Assembly (NCBI GenBank): GCA_030762935.1
Contig: CM060900.1
Coordinates: forward strand, 440,131,759 to 440,195,758
DNA: 64,000 nt
Direction of reading: 5' to 3'
Source: Hymenopus coronatus
Lineage: Eukaryota; Arthropoda; Insecta; Mantodea; Hymenopodidae
The position numbers and the translations under genes are program-made. Numbering within the stretch: position 1 is the first letter of the stretch; each line of letters starts with the position of its first letter. Positions 43,766 through 55,249 of the stretch are shown here, piece by piece. A model generated the notes under the pieces. It was not told where the DNA came from and did not search any database. It saw only the letters and a list, made by a program, of their open reading frames with translations.

Positions 43766-46700
43766 CTATAGTTTTCTAATACGATCGTTCACTGGGGAAA
43801 GTTTTTGTAATATCTCATAGGGGATATGAAAATTATGCAACAACTTTGTAGTCTGACCTTTCTTCCATACTGGGGTGAAAAGTTTCACAAGCTGGCCAAT
43901 TCTAAATGAAATATTGTGCATTTTATGATCAAAATGCTGCTTTTGTTTGACCTGCTGTTTGGTGATGTTATCAATTGCTAATTGGTGAGTTTGCTGAACA
44001 TGTTTCAACGTCTATTGAACAAATAAATTATCTGTCATGCCCTTCAATTGAACTTCCTCAGGTAAGGTTGGATGTCGCCCATGCATTAAGAAGAAGGGGC
44101 TTTCTCTGATTAACTCTTGTCTGCTGGTGTTGTAAGTGAACACTACGTGGGGTAGGGCACTGTCCCAATCATCCTGCTTTATAGAAGTATAATGAGATAG
44201 CATGTTGATAATTGTCTGATTTGCACGTTCCAAGCCAATACATGCTGGGTTGGTTGTATGTGGTGGTGAACGTGGACCGGGTACCAAGATATTCCAACAA
44301 TCATCATGTGACATCGCTTATGAAGACTGAACCTCTATCTGATAGCAATCGGGCAGGCACCCCATGTTGGCACATTATGTGCTCTAAGAGAAATTTAGCT
44401 ACATGCTCAATTGAACCCCTGAGGAGCGCACAAGCCTCACAGTAGTGCAATCCATGGTCTATGGCAACAGCGATAATGGTTTTTCCACTTTTAGACCTAT
44501 GCACTGGACCAACTAGGTCCACACTCCAGGTAGATCCTATCTTTGTAACCTTGATTAGCTGGAGCAATCCTGTGGGCTTTACATTGGTTGGGTCTTTTCG
44601 GGATTGACAACTGGGACAAGTTTTAACATATTTTTCAATATCTTTGTGCATGCCTACCCAATAATATAAGGAATGAATCAAATGACAAATGGTTCGGTGT
44701 GACAAGCTGTCAATATCTCATGTTTCAGCGATTCCGAAATGACCAGTAGATGAAGTCTCCCTATCGTGCCAGCATTCTTACGATATAGTACCCCCGACTT
44801 AAGGGTATAAGTAGAGGCTTGTCTGCATATCTTGGGAGAGACCCAGTCTGGTGGCTCTAAAGCATCAAAAAGCGGTAATAGCCGTGTGTCCGATTTCTGG
44901 TGTCGAGCCACCAGATGGTAAACAGGGGGATAGTAAACAGGTAATAAGATGGTCAACCTGTTCAGTTTCTTCAGGAGATGCGTCTACCAATGAGGAACTA
45001 GACAATGCATCAGCATCCAAATGGCATTTGCCAGATTTAAAAACAATGTTTAAATTATACCCCTGAAGTTTTAAGGTCCATCTGGCTAAACGACCAGTAA
45101 CATCCTTTAAATTACGTAAATGGCAAAGTACATGGTGGTCCGTCATATCATCTACAGTGTCCATAAATATAGGGTCTAAAGTGAGTTAACGTATACACAA
45201 TAGCCAAGAGTTCTAATTCGGACACACTGTAGTTTTTCTCATACTTCGAAAGCATTTGGATACAGTGTGCCACAGGGTGAAATTCTTCCCCTACTTGCTG
45301 TAACAGGCAACTTCCTATTCCTTTTCCAGAGCCATCCATGTGTAATCTAGTAAGGGTAGCAGGAATGAAATGTGCAAGGACTGGGGGTGAAATTAAGGCT
45401 TCTTTGAGTGTGTCAAAAGCGGCCTGGTGCTCCGCCTTCCATACGAATGCCTGATCTTTGTTAGTGAGGGTATACAGGGATTCAGCGATTGACGCAAAAT
45501 TTGAAATAAACCTGCGATAAAATCCACAGAGTCCTAAGATTCTCCTAAGGTCAAGAACATTCTTGGGTACTGGCAACTCCTTAATCGCATATAACTTGTC
45601 CTGATCGGGCTCAATACCTCGTTCTGATACCTCAAAGCCTAAGAGCTTAATTTTGTTCATGGCAATGAAACACTTTTCAGGCTTTAACTTAAAGTTATGC
45701 TGCTGTAGTTTTAGAAAAAGTTTCTAACTGCTTGAAATTGTTGGCAAATACAACAATGTCATCTAAATGCACAATGGCTTTCTTGTATTTTAGTTCTCCT
45801 AACAACCGATCAGCTAGATAACTGAAATGATGTGGCGCATTCTTTAAGCCAAAACCTAACTTTAAAAATTTGTAGCATTTTTGGAAGACGAAAAGCCAGT
45901 GTACTTCCTGCTATTTTCTTCAATAGGTACCTGAAAATATGCACTCAGAAGGTCCAGGGAACAATACCATTTAGCATTCCCCAAATATCTCAAAAGATCA
46001 TCAATGAAGGGGAGGAGAAACGATGACAATTCTGTAACTGCATTAAGTTTGCGAAAGTCCATGTAGAAACGAAGTCCTCCATCCTTCTTGCGAACTAGAA
46101 CTACTGGTGCTGAAAAAGGGCTAGTGGAATCCTGAATAATATTTGCCTTTTTCATTTCAGAAATTTGGGTGTTAATTATGTCCTGCTGTTTTTGTGAAAT
46201 GTGGTAAGGTCGTTGTCTGATCTGTTGAGGGTCTGTAAGTTTAATTTCAAATTCACCTAAATCTGTAGTGCCCAGACCTTGTAAGGATGTGGCAAAAACA
46301 TGTCTGTATTCGTCTAAAAGCGCTTCTAACTGACTTCGTTGGTCACCAGTCAAGTCCGAGTTAATGTGAAATTGAGCATGTTTAATAGTAACGTTATCTA
46401 TGTCTTGTTTGTTCCAATTGGTAGCTTGAATTAGGGCTACTTCATATATGTGTGCCAGCATAGTCCTATTGAACAGTGCCTTAAGTACAGCTGTGCTATT
46501 ACAAACAGGGACAACAACTTCAGATCCGTCAGTGCATAGAATTAAAGGCAATGCAATATTTTTCTTATGTATAATAGTTTCCAATGGTTCAAGCAGAAAC
46601 ATGCCTGTGTGGGGCAGTGAGACATTTAAATGCACTTGTGTCATGCTGTGGGGGGAAGATCCTCTGATGTATTCATCCAGATCCATCGTAATCTGAGCTA

Positions 46701-46960
46701 AAGGGCAATCTAGCTTTTCATTGCAACCAATTTTTACCTGACTAGATTGTACAGTGTGTATTAGAATTTTAGAGTCTGTAAGGTTCATGGCTGCTGTATA
46801 TTGCAATAGAAAATCCATGCCCATTAGTAAGTCATGAGCAAAATCAGGGATAACTAACAATTGCTCTGAAAAATGGAGTTTTCCCAATCTGTAGTAGAAA
46901 AAGCAACATGGACTAATTTGTTGTCAGCTGTTCATATAAGAACACTGTGATTTAATGGTA
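43766..46960 (-). pseudogene. Gypsy family 1 pol: protease, RT, RNase H, integrase
   Basis: Read leftward. Protease ILLDTGSAVNIIHQN (just above 46960). A linker and RT follow in one 341-codon frame (46887-45862): PLGEFEIKL-like lead, SPFSAPVVLVRKKDGGLRFY, MDFRKLNAVTE. A frame shift follows near 45870. The active site is HLDDIVVF near 45755-45778, with His where Tyr or Phe is usual. RNase H (45660-45148) has GFYRRFISNFAS and RLHMDGSGKGIGSCLLQQ; its tail has [10 protein letters not shown]. Integrase carries an HHCC finger (44705-44600; CPSCQSRK), WSVDLVGP, LSDRGSVF and GLERANQTI (D, D, E). The end at 43766-44008 has a chromatin-binding-like tail (SPVNDRIRKL). Six or more frames, so dead. Confidence 0.85.
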
Positions 46961-48384
46961 TGAGGGGGGACTGTACGAGGTTTTGATGTATAATGTTAAC
47001 CGCACTACCAGTATCTAGCAAAATTTGTATACTTTTATTATTAATTAAGCCTTCTGCCAGCAAAACATTGGCAGGGGGCTCTCTCTAGTATTGAGAGTAC
47101 CATCGTCCGAGTTTATGTTGCGAGCCACGAAACCTACATTCAAGACTCGTGTATTTTGTTTGGGTATTTCTGAGCTCGTTTGCAATTAACCACCATGTGA
47201 CCTGGTTTGTTGCAATTATAGTAAATGGGCCGTTCATCAGTCGTGTGTTCCCTTCGTGGCTGTTCCCAACTTTTCTGACTAGTATTCCTAGTGTTATTAT
47301 GGTTAAAGGTTTCTGTCCCATTAAATCTGGTTGATCTCTTATGATCTGTAGTGTCCCTTGGACATTTAGTATGGTCCTGCCATAAGTGACGCATTTGCTG
47401 GGTTTGTGAGTCAAGATTTCGTGTCAAATCATCTAATTTCTTAGATAAGGTATCCGACTGAATGAGGGTACCGGAGTGGTTGAGTTGCACAGTGCCATGT
47501 CCACCCTCCCTCTAACCAAATACCTAGCAGTTTAAATACGACGTGTATGTTGCAATAACTCCTTAACCGTTTGAGGGTTGGTGGGTAAGATATGCTCTAA
47601 CAAAGATGGTTTCAACCCCCACAAAATGTGACGAATTTGTTCTTTCTCTAACATCTGGGGATTAGTCTGGTCACATAAAGCCAAAATATCATCTGTATAC
47701 TTTTCATAAGGTTCCGAATAGTCCTGTAGTCATTGCCTTAACCGAAATTCCAGGACCTCGTCCTGTGCTGCTGCCCTAAAAACACATGTGTTAAGCTATC
47801 CCAAAATTGTTTCCAGGAATGGACAGCCTACCTATGTAAAAATATTTGATACCATGTTGCCGCGGCACCTCTCTATAAGCAAGGGATATATTGCTTTTTG
47901 TGTGTATCCTCCCATGCGTTAGCATTATTTCTGATTTCAAATTTTTAGGATTGTCACCAAAATATCCCAGATCTATGAAGTGTCATGCAAATGACAGATC
48001 AAAGGTTGATGGGGTGGTAGCGGGTGGGTTCTTTTTTTCCGTCATTTTTGTGAGTGGTGGAGAGTCTGAAAATGAAAACTTAGTTGGCTGTACCGGGGGG
48101 GGGGGGTGACAGATCGACCGAATCTGATATCAAAGGTGGCACTGTATGTGGTGTTGAAGAATGGGGTCTAGAAAGTATTTCTCAGGATTGCAGAAGTAGT
48201 TTATGTCCTGAGCGTAACTGAATTTCACTCATGTGCTGCGCAAGTGTTTTAACTCTATCAGTAGTTTCTGTGCATCATCTATGTTGTCAGAATAAAACTT
48301 CGGGTTTTGTTGCAAAGTACAATATAAAGAAGTGCATAAATCATCAATTTTCTGCTGGAGGGGGGACCTCTCATCCGTTGCCAT
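46961..48384 (-). pseudogene. Gypsy family 1 gag, broken
   Basis: The start chosen is ATG 48384: MATDERSPLQQKIDDLCTSL, followed by a stop after about 55 codons. The capsid part, near 47540-47760 in minus sense, has YTDDILALCDQTNPQMLEKE and ILWGLKPSLLEHILPTNP, matching retrotransposon gag homology. Nucleocapsid 47490-47140 has a zinc knuckle YYNCNKPGHMVVNC whose first Cys is Tyr. Gag would form the particle and bind RNA. It has several stops, including a low-complexity G run near 48096. Confidence 0.75.
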
Positions 48385-48534
48385 CAGCTAACATAATTGT
48401 AAGTAAATCATAGCTTTTCAAAATAAAACTATCAGCACCACAGTTCGAGCATGCCCAGTTGCTGAATAATTAAAGAAAACATTACAAATTAATAGTAAAA
48501 TAGGTAGGTACAGAAATCTAATTAAATATCACTT

Positions 48535-48627
48535 CAATAAAGAATGTGATCCCATAGCTTCCACTGGTCTGGAATTGAACCTTACCTCTCAGAAAAATAA
48601 ATTTGAGAGGCCGGTGCTCCACTATTA
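48535..48627 (-). other. tRNA-like segment next to 5' LTR (primer-binding-site position)
   Basis: Minus strand, directly after the LTR: TAGTGGAGCACCGGCC, a hairpin CTCTCA/TGAGAG, then GGTTCAATTCC (a perfect B box). It looks like a tRNA in sense orientation, not the complement of a tRNA 3' end as in a primer-binding site. Confidence 0.4.
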
Positions 48628-49178
48628 TGTGACGTCTGTACTTAAGGGTATTTTGAGAATGATGTCACTGGAGGATTTAGGGAAGGAGTAGAGTGACTCG
48701 AAAGATTTTACACTACATTTAACACAACAACTTTAACCTTTAATAGTTTATATGATTTTTTAAGAAGACTAGGCAAGCAGATTCAGTTACCTACAAAATG
48801 GTTTGACTATGCTAATCTTAAATTTACTTATCCAAGATACCTTGGCAGTTTCAGGCATGGTCACTTTGGTCCTTGCTAAGATCCCAAGTTTGGCACCTTG
48901 ACAGGGTCGTTGCCGATATTTCCATGGACATAGATTTGTCGTTCAACAATAATCACCCACTTACTGAATTCATGGTGGATTTATATACTAAACTCCATAT
49001 ACCATCATCCAGGAAATGAGCCAGCATTATGTGCATCACTACGTCTATGGCTGCAGTGAATGACTTGTATGGGGAAGTGAATCACTCCACCGGACACATC
49101 GTGGAATTTGCAACTAATTGCACCATGAGCCGTAATGATTGCCAAGTTTTTTTGCATAAAATTGGATATATCGTGACA
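48628..49178 (-). repeat. 5' LTR of gypsy family 1
   Basis: 551 bp, direct copy of the 39147 LTR. The TATA box on the minus strand is at 48980-48987, in the LTR that would drive transcription of the element. Confidence 0.85.
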
Positions 49179-49488
49179 ATATCTCGCTTAATTTTTGTTT
49201 CATAGGACTTCAAAGTTGCTTACTTCATTTATAATAACCCTGTATTTGCATACTGTTATTCAGAACACTAACATCATGTGAATGAAAACATGAAATGGGT
49301 GCCTTGTAACTTTAAAAAAATACTGTGGATGAAAGTACCAGAGAATATTGGGCAGCCATGCATTTTGAAATGTTGGCAGTTTCAGTTAACCATATAAAGT
49401 GACATAACTGCAGTGTGGAAGTAAGATTTGCTGCCTTGTTCTTTTAATGATTTCATGTTTTTAGGTCTATGTTACTTTTTTCTTTCAG

Positions 49489-49527
49489 ATTGTTAATAAA
49501 CTACAGGAGGCACTAGAAAAATATTAG
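49489..49527 (+). CDS. Sorting nexin (SNX8-like), last coding exon
   Basis: The acceptor is TTTCAG ending at 49488. The exon encodes 12 residues, IVNKLQEALEKY, and TAG at 49525-49527, in phase with the 34044-34250 exon, so the protein ends ...EQITFYQK-IVNKLQEALEKY. The short amphipathic end fits the close of the last BAR helix. The 3' UTR follows; I saw no AATAAA or ATTAAA within about 1 kb, so the poly-A site is unknown. Confidence 0.75.
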   Translation: MVNKLQEALEKY

Positions 49528-52500
49528 TGATAGTGGACTTCCAGATCAGAAAAGCAACATGTTGTAATGACGGTGCATGATCTTGGATTGAATGGAATTC
49601 TCTACCATAGTTCACAACAAAGATTTGGAAGAATAGGGAGTATTTAAATAGAAATAATAAGTTTACTATAGTACTTTTGATCTTTCACTTTTGTGAATAA
49701 TTTATCTCAGGGCAAATTATTCACAAAAGCAGCAGCTATGGATAATGAATGAAGTAGAATTCTGCGCACTGTGTAATTTTACATGGTTAAGTATGGTTTA
49801 ATGCTTAGAATTTGTAACTGATATGTTGGATTTTTCATAATAGTCAACCATATTATTTAAGCATTCCTATATTACTAAGTTAGGTTGCATTCAGCAATGC
49901 TGTGGCAAGACTCATTTATGAGAGACATGAGCACAAGTATATGAATGCATGTGCAGTTATGAATGTGTGCATACATGTTAACCTTTACCATAGCTAACAC
50001 AAAAGACAAATATCTGTATATTCATCAGCTGTACCCTTTATAGAGTTTACAGCTGGATACTGGTAGAAAGAAACAGGGATAATTGCTCGAATAATAACAA
50101 GGCTATCTTTGTTTGCAATTCACTTTTAGTGCCTATCTATGTGCATGTTTATGTGTACATGCATGCATTTATGTATGTAAGTGTGTGCAGGTGAGTGTGT
50201 GTGTGGGCACACATGTTTCTTGCAAATATAGCAAAATAGAAATTTTTTGCTGTAGTAGGATATTTTTCAGCATATTACTAGAACATTTTTCAGCAGATTT
50301 TCAAATATTTACATTTTTCTATATTGAATCAAGTTTACCACTGTTTGTTAGTTTTGTGTTCTGTTGTTTTAAGATAAGCTATAAATGAATGTGTGTGAAT
50401 GCATGCATTCATCCAAGTGTGTGCACACAGATTTCTTGCAAATATAGCAAAATAGAAGATTTTTGCTGTACTATAATATTTTCTAGTACGGCACATCTTC
50501 AGATATTTACATTTTTCTTTATTTAATCAAGTTTACCACTATTTCTAAGTTTTGTTTTTTGTTGTGTTAAGAGGATCTAAGAGGAACTTTAAATAAGATT
50601 TGTATTTAATAGACTGATTTTGATACAGAATACTACATATATCTTTTCCTCTCTAAAGTATTTGCTAATAAGAAGAGCTGTGGGATACAGTATGGTTACC
50701 AATGTTTTTTATTCAGATAGTATTTATTCATAACCTGATTAGTTCAGCAATGAACTTGAACAAATTGCTAACTAGTGAATGTCAATTGTTATGGTATTAT
50801 TCATTACTGTAAGTTTTGATCTCTACTCATAACAATTTTGTATTCATATGGCATAAAATATGCATAGGCATCACTTTTTCTCATCATACATGAGCTCCAG
50901 CACTTAGTTGAGGTGTATTCTTCATTTAATTCCATCTCATCCTTTATCCCTAGCCTCTTTTCAGAGTTAAAAGCTGTGAAGCGTTCTGTATCAAGCTCAA
51001 TTAACTAAGTTAGAATTATTATTTAAAACTGTATCATAGAAAGCAATTGTAGATAGAATTTAAATGTGCTACTTTTCCTCTGCTATGCCTTAATTGGTTT
51101 ACCTCTATTTTGCTTGAAATAGAAAATCCTCTACTTCAGGGAATATTTGAAAAGGACATAAATCATTGTTGAGCCTTATAAATATAATCCTAGTCTTTGA
51201 ATAATTTTTTATTAATGTAATATTTGAGAAGTGATTGTTAATAATATAGAGCTACATATCTCAGATCCCTTTGCAGAGAGCTTCAATGACACTATCCATA
51301 GTCACAAATTTATTTCAATATTATTTTAATGTTAAAATGTTTCTAAAATACATGTTAAAGCAAGGCTAAGGGCTTGCTTGTATTGTGATCTCCAGTTAAG
51401 CTGAGGTTTTCTGTCCTGTGGTTATTGCTATCTGTTGATTAAATGGAGTGCACCATATTAGTACATTAGTGTCATAACTCAAATGATCCAAAAAGTTTAA
51501 ATTGGAGGTAGCAGTATATTATGATTCAGTTTTCTGGATAGAATAAGATTCTGGAGAGAGCTGGTTTCAAACAGATGACAATTTTGCTGGCTTGTGTCAA
51601 AACTATCATGATCCCTAGGCTCTAGTGAGTTTTGTTCCATCACCTTTTCAACAAATCAGCAATCAGTAATTCCTTCACCTATCTTCATCCTTCATCATAG
51701 TATCATTCTGAATTAGACTGAAGAAGGATGTGTTCTATGCAGGCCTTCAGGTTTTTTTTTTAAATAGCACAAGTTTAGCAATTAAATTAAAAGAAGTTTT
51801 CACACATATAGTGATGGAATAAAAGGTGTTGCTTATCATAGAAAGAGCAATAAGCATGGAAATATGCACCTTATCCTGGTGTAGAAAAGAAACGAAGCCA
51901 AATTAACCAAGTTAGTATTGCTTTTCCCCTGACTGTGCATGTAACAGGTATTAATAATTTAAATTAAATCAGGATTTGGGATTTTGGCATCTGATAATGT
52001 TCTACCTAATCTTGGTAAGATTCTGTTAGGCATTCCATGAATACATAGTCAAGTTTTTTACAATAATTATAACAATCTGGTATTAACTATCCATTTAAGT
52101 GTGTTGCTATCATTCTAATCGTGAATGTAGCATTCCAATTATTTATTAATTAAATAAATGTTGGTTATCATAGGAGATAAATAAATAAAAAATAAATATT
52201 TTGTTAGCAACACTGTCAGTTGCCAAGATCTTGTCAGCGCCACCAGTGTTGTTCATTATCACAAATGGTTATCATTGTTCACACGTTGCAGATTGGTCAT
52301 TCTCTAAACTTTCATGTTCAAAAAAGGGCACTTTTTAAAACTCATGATCCAGAAATTAGAGTCAAAACTCACACGATCCATTATTTGGAGCCAAATAATT
52401 TTCATTATTTCACAGATAAATGTCATTAAAAAGGCAGTTCATAATATGAGTCTGTATTTTGCCCATAATAATAGATTTCCACCACTTTAGCTGATACAAA

Positions 52501-52778
52501 CTTATTTTTGGTTATTTACCAAAACGTTTGTTTTTTGATCATTTGAATTATGACTTTAATCCACTCATAATATTAATCCTAGGAAACTGTATGTTAGTTA
52601 ACCTGGAGTTTGTTAATACCTTGGTATGGTATGTGGTTTTCTCCAAGTTAGTACCCTAACTAGTACCCAAGGTGACATTAGTTAATCGCTAATTAGCTTA
52701 TCACTGAAGGTCATAATATGAACATTTGGACCTGACTTGCAGTTAGCTTCTCACCAGAATGTTAACTGGACATCATAA
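49528..52778. other. 3' UTR and intergenic sequence, no other gene
   Basis: AT-rich. It contains a tandem duplication at about 50160-50580; no ORF longer than about 90 codons. ATTAAA-type signals near 51436 and 51783 are possible poly-A signals only. Confidence 0.5.
50160..50580. repeat. Imperfect tandem duplication, 216-bp period
   Basis: TTTCTTGCAAATATAGCAAA at 50216 recurs at 50432, followed in both by TTTTTGCTGTA, ATTTACATTTTTCT and ATCAAGTTTACCACT. Each unit is led by a TG-rich stretch (TGCATGCATT). Confidence 0.8.
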
Positions 52779-52780
52779 TA

Positions 52781-52806
52781 CGAGGGGTATACTGAAAGTC
52801 ATGAGC
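52781..52806. repeat. Mariner terminal inverted repeat (3' side)
   Basis: Begins CGAGGGGTATACTGAAAG; 24 of 26 positions match the other end. Confidence 0.95.
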
Positions 52807-52879
52807 ATCACTGTTTTACAAACTTAACATTTATTTTTAAGCCAAACCAAATACATCATCATAATCTACAGACTTTCTT

Positions 52880-53929
52880 TCACTTTTCGACATAATCTCC
52901 ATTGTTTTGCACACATTTTTCCCATCGTTCTACAAGTTTGAAAATGCCCTTGTGATAGAACTCCGTTCCAGCTACCCGCAGACCCTGACGCACTGCTTTC
53001 CGAATATCCTCCAGTGTCTCGTAGCGTTGGCCACGCATCTGCTCCTTCACAGAACCGAAAACATGGTAGTCGGGGGGTCCCAAGTCGGGACTGTAGGGAG
53101 GATGTGGAAGAGTTTCCCACCCTAATGCCCTGATCTTCTCCATAGTGGCACGGGCAGTATGCGGACGCGCATTATCCTGTTGAAGGATGATCCTCTTTCC
53201 AGAGCGTTTATCACGCAAAGCCTGTCGGAGCTTCAGAAGTGTCATGATGTAGCGGGCAGAATTTATGGTTTGTCCAGGTTCAAGAAAGTCAACCAGAATG
53301 CAACCTTGTGCATCCCAAAAGACACTTCCCATAACTTTTCCTACAGACTGCACTGTCTTCGCTTTCTTCTTCGATGGTGAGTTCAAGTGGTGCCATTCCA
53401 TACTCTGACATTTAGTTTCTGGCTCATAGTGATGGAACCAGCTCTCATCTCCAGTCACAATACACATCAAAAATTCATCACCTTCATTATGAAATCTCTG
53501 AAGAAGGTTTTGTGCAATGGTTCTTCTCTGAAGTTTGTGGTCTTCAGTCAATAAACGGGGGACCCAACGGGCACAGACCTTACGATAACCCAAGCTGTGG
53601 ATCATTTCTTGCACTGCACTATGTCCTATTCCAAGTTTCGCAGCAATTTCATTCACAGTGAAATGCCTATCTCCTGTAATGAGCTCATCAACTCTTTCCT
53701 TGTTGCGTTCTGTAGAGGCAGTTCGAGGACGCCCGCTACGAGGCGCATTTTGCAGACTCGTGTTTCCATCTTTGAAATGTTTCACCCATCTTCTAACACT
53801 GCTGGCACCCATGCAGACACCTCCATACGCACGTTGAAGTCTGAGATGAATTTCAGGAGCAGATTTTCCTTCTTTCACAAGGAATTCAATGACAGCACGC
53901 TGTCGAAACGAAACATCAATGCCAGCCAT
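52880..53929 (-). CDS. Mariner transposase, 349 aa, intact DD34D
   Basis: Starts at ATG 53929 (MAGIDVSFRQRAVIEFLVKE) and ends at TGA 52880-52882 without interruption. Two helix-turn-helix regions are separated by the GRPR motif (residues 66-69), for binding the element ends. WVPRLL (122-127) stands at the WVPHEL linker. The catalytic residues are Asp161 (VTGDESWFHHY), Asp252 (LQQDNARPH) and Asp287 (PYSPDLGPPDYH), with 34 residues between the last two as in true mariners. The YSPDL motif is standard, although the following GPP is unusual for A-P-S. The length equals the family's usual 340-350. It would cut and paste the flanking element. It is the longest clean TE frame of its kind here, consistent with recent insertion or selection. 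No splice signal needed. Confidence 0.95.
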   Translation of the reverse strand: MAGIDVSFRQRAVIEFLVKEGKSAPEIHLRLQRAYGGVCMGASSVRRWVKHFKDGNTSLQNAPRSGRPRTASTERNKERVDELITGDRHFTVNEIAAKLGIGHSAVQEMIHSLGYRKVCARWVPRLLTEDHKLQRRTIAQNLLQRFHNEGDEFLMCIVTGDESWFHHYEPETKCQSMEWHHLNSPSKKKAKTVQSVGKVMGSVFWDAQGCILVDFLEPGQTINSARYIMTLLKLRQALRDKRSGKRIILQQDNARPHTARATMEKIRALGWETLPHPPYSPDLGPPDYHVFGSVKEQMRGQRYETLEDIRKAVRQGLRVAGTEFYHKGIFKLVERWEKCVQNNGDYVEK

Positions 53930-54066
53930 TTTTCAAACACCGTCTGTGGTCACGTGATAGAAGCTAATGATGTCACAATATGTCAACATGTGGCTTAAAG
54001 TCTGTAGATTATGATCCTGTAATTCGTTTCGTTACATTGTTGAAATTTAAATTTTTACAATGGGTT

Positions 54067-54092
54067 GCTCGTGACTTTCAGTATGCCCCTCG
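54067..54092. repeat. Mariner terminal inverted repeat (5' side)
   Basis: Reverse complement begins CGAGGGGCATACTGAAAG. The transposase start lies 138 bp inside it. Confidence 0.95.
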
Positions 54093-54094
54093 TA

Positions 54095-55139
54095 AATAGA
54101 ATAATAGCTTTATAACCACTTTTTTTTATCAAACCACAAGTAGCAAAACCAAAATGGTGACCATGTTGTGTTTTGTAAGTGATGCGTCAATGGTATTGAG
54201 CCAAGTGGACATATTTTTTTCTTTGGCATGAGAGTGATTCAGAAAATTCTCAAGTCTATTAAAGACAACAAAGTACAACTTTTATTAAGTTTTACTCCAT
54301 TTATTTATGTTTTGTTGCAATATAATCACTTTTCTATGTTATTCAAACTTATTTACACTTTTATTATATGATTTGTTTTATTTCTAAATCTGCAAAATAA
54401 GCTCTATGGCAAATTCAGATTCAAAAAATTGTAAAACTCGCTGAGGAACAACTGTGGTGTATATGGTGCATGTGCTGCAGTTTTTGTAGCCACATTTGTA
54501 GAGGCATTTGCAGGCACTTTTCATTGTGATTTTTTTTTTCCTTTTCTTCCCCCCCCCCCCCCCTTATGATGATCAGGGAGGGTTGGTGAATTACTTGCAG
54601 AATATTATTTTTCTAATTAAACATAGTAAAATATAGAGTAGGAAATGCCTAATTCAGAGAAAATACTGCAGTTTGGAACGGAAAAGGATAAAGTAAATAA
54701 TAATAATAATTTATTGACTGCCTTACCTCATACTCTCTGTATTGGATTATTGCCATCATGTATTTTGCTTCAATGTATTGCACTGAGATATAGGATATAC
54801 AAAGGAGGAAGACAGCTCATACCCCCATAACATATTTAGTTCTCCTTTGGCTATCAGCCCCAAGAGGAATGGATAAAATGAACAAACCACAGGAGGCTAC
54901 AGGGTGCAGGCGGATAGCCCACAGAGACTTGTAGTGGTGTTTCTTGGCTGAAAGACCTGACCCACTGCCAAGGCCATTCAGAATGGGTTATGAATGAGCC
55001 AAATAAGCCTGGCAGCCCTTGGTATCCATAAGAAATACTCTTTCCTTGGAACAAGCATCCGTGCCATCTGTTAGGCTCTGTCTCACACTATGAAGCATGA
55101 AAACACACCTGAAACATGAGAAGGAAAATGAAAGCATCC
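54095..55139. other. No gene recognised
   Basis: AT-rich, with a T run and a C run (54551-54563) and a short (AAT)n near 54698. The piece near 54850-55060 is less AT-rich but unassigned. Confidence 0.5.
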
Positions 55140-55189
55140 ATCCCATCCATCCATCCATCCATCCATCCATCCATCCATCCATCCATCCA
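55139..55189. repeat. (CATC)n microsatellite
   Basis: About twelve CATC units. Confidence 0.95.
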
Positions 55190-55249
55190 ATTATGAGCTA
55201 AGACTCAAAGCCCAAACTCAAGGATGTAGATCATGTCAACAATTACATT

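Larger units (their letters stand above)
39147..49178 (-). mobile_element. Ty3/gypsy retrotransposon with both LTRs (family 1), decayed
   Basis: LTRs at 39147-39693 and 48628-49178 start TGTGAC and end GTGACA on the plus strand; ATAT flanks both outer ends (39143-39146 and 49179-49182). Coding runs on the minus strand: gag (start ATG 48384), protease, RT, RNase H, integrase. About 4 kb of non-coding sequence lies between integrase and the left (3') LTR. The total of 10 kb is long for gypsy. Frames are broken in several places. By eye roughly one LTR position in ten differs, so the insertion is old. Confidence 0.85.
52781..54092 (-). mobile_element. Mariner element, complete and apparently coding-competent
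   Basis: 1312 bp flanked by TA on both sides (52779-52780 and 54093-54094). The terminal inverted repeats are 26 bp with two mismatches. A single uninterrupted transposase frame fills it on the minus strand. The structure and length are those of a complete mariner. Confidence 0.95.

Noticed and set aside
53597..53998. 133-codon plus-strand ORF
   Set aside because: Shadow of the mariner transposase.
55142..55182. Repeated Met-Asp-Gly-Trp protein on the minus strand
   Set aside because: It is only the translation of the (CATC)n microsatellite.
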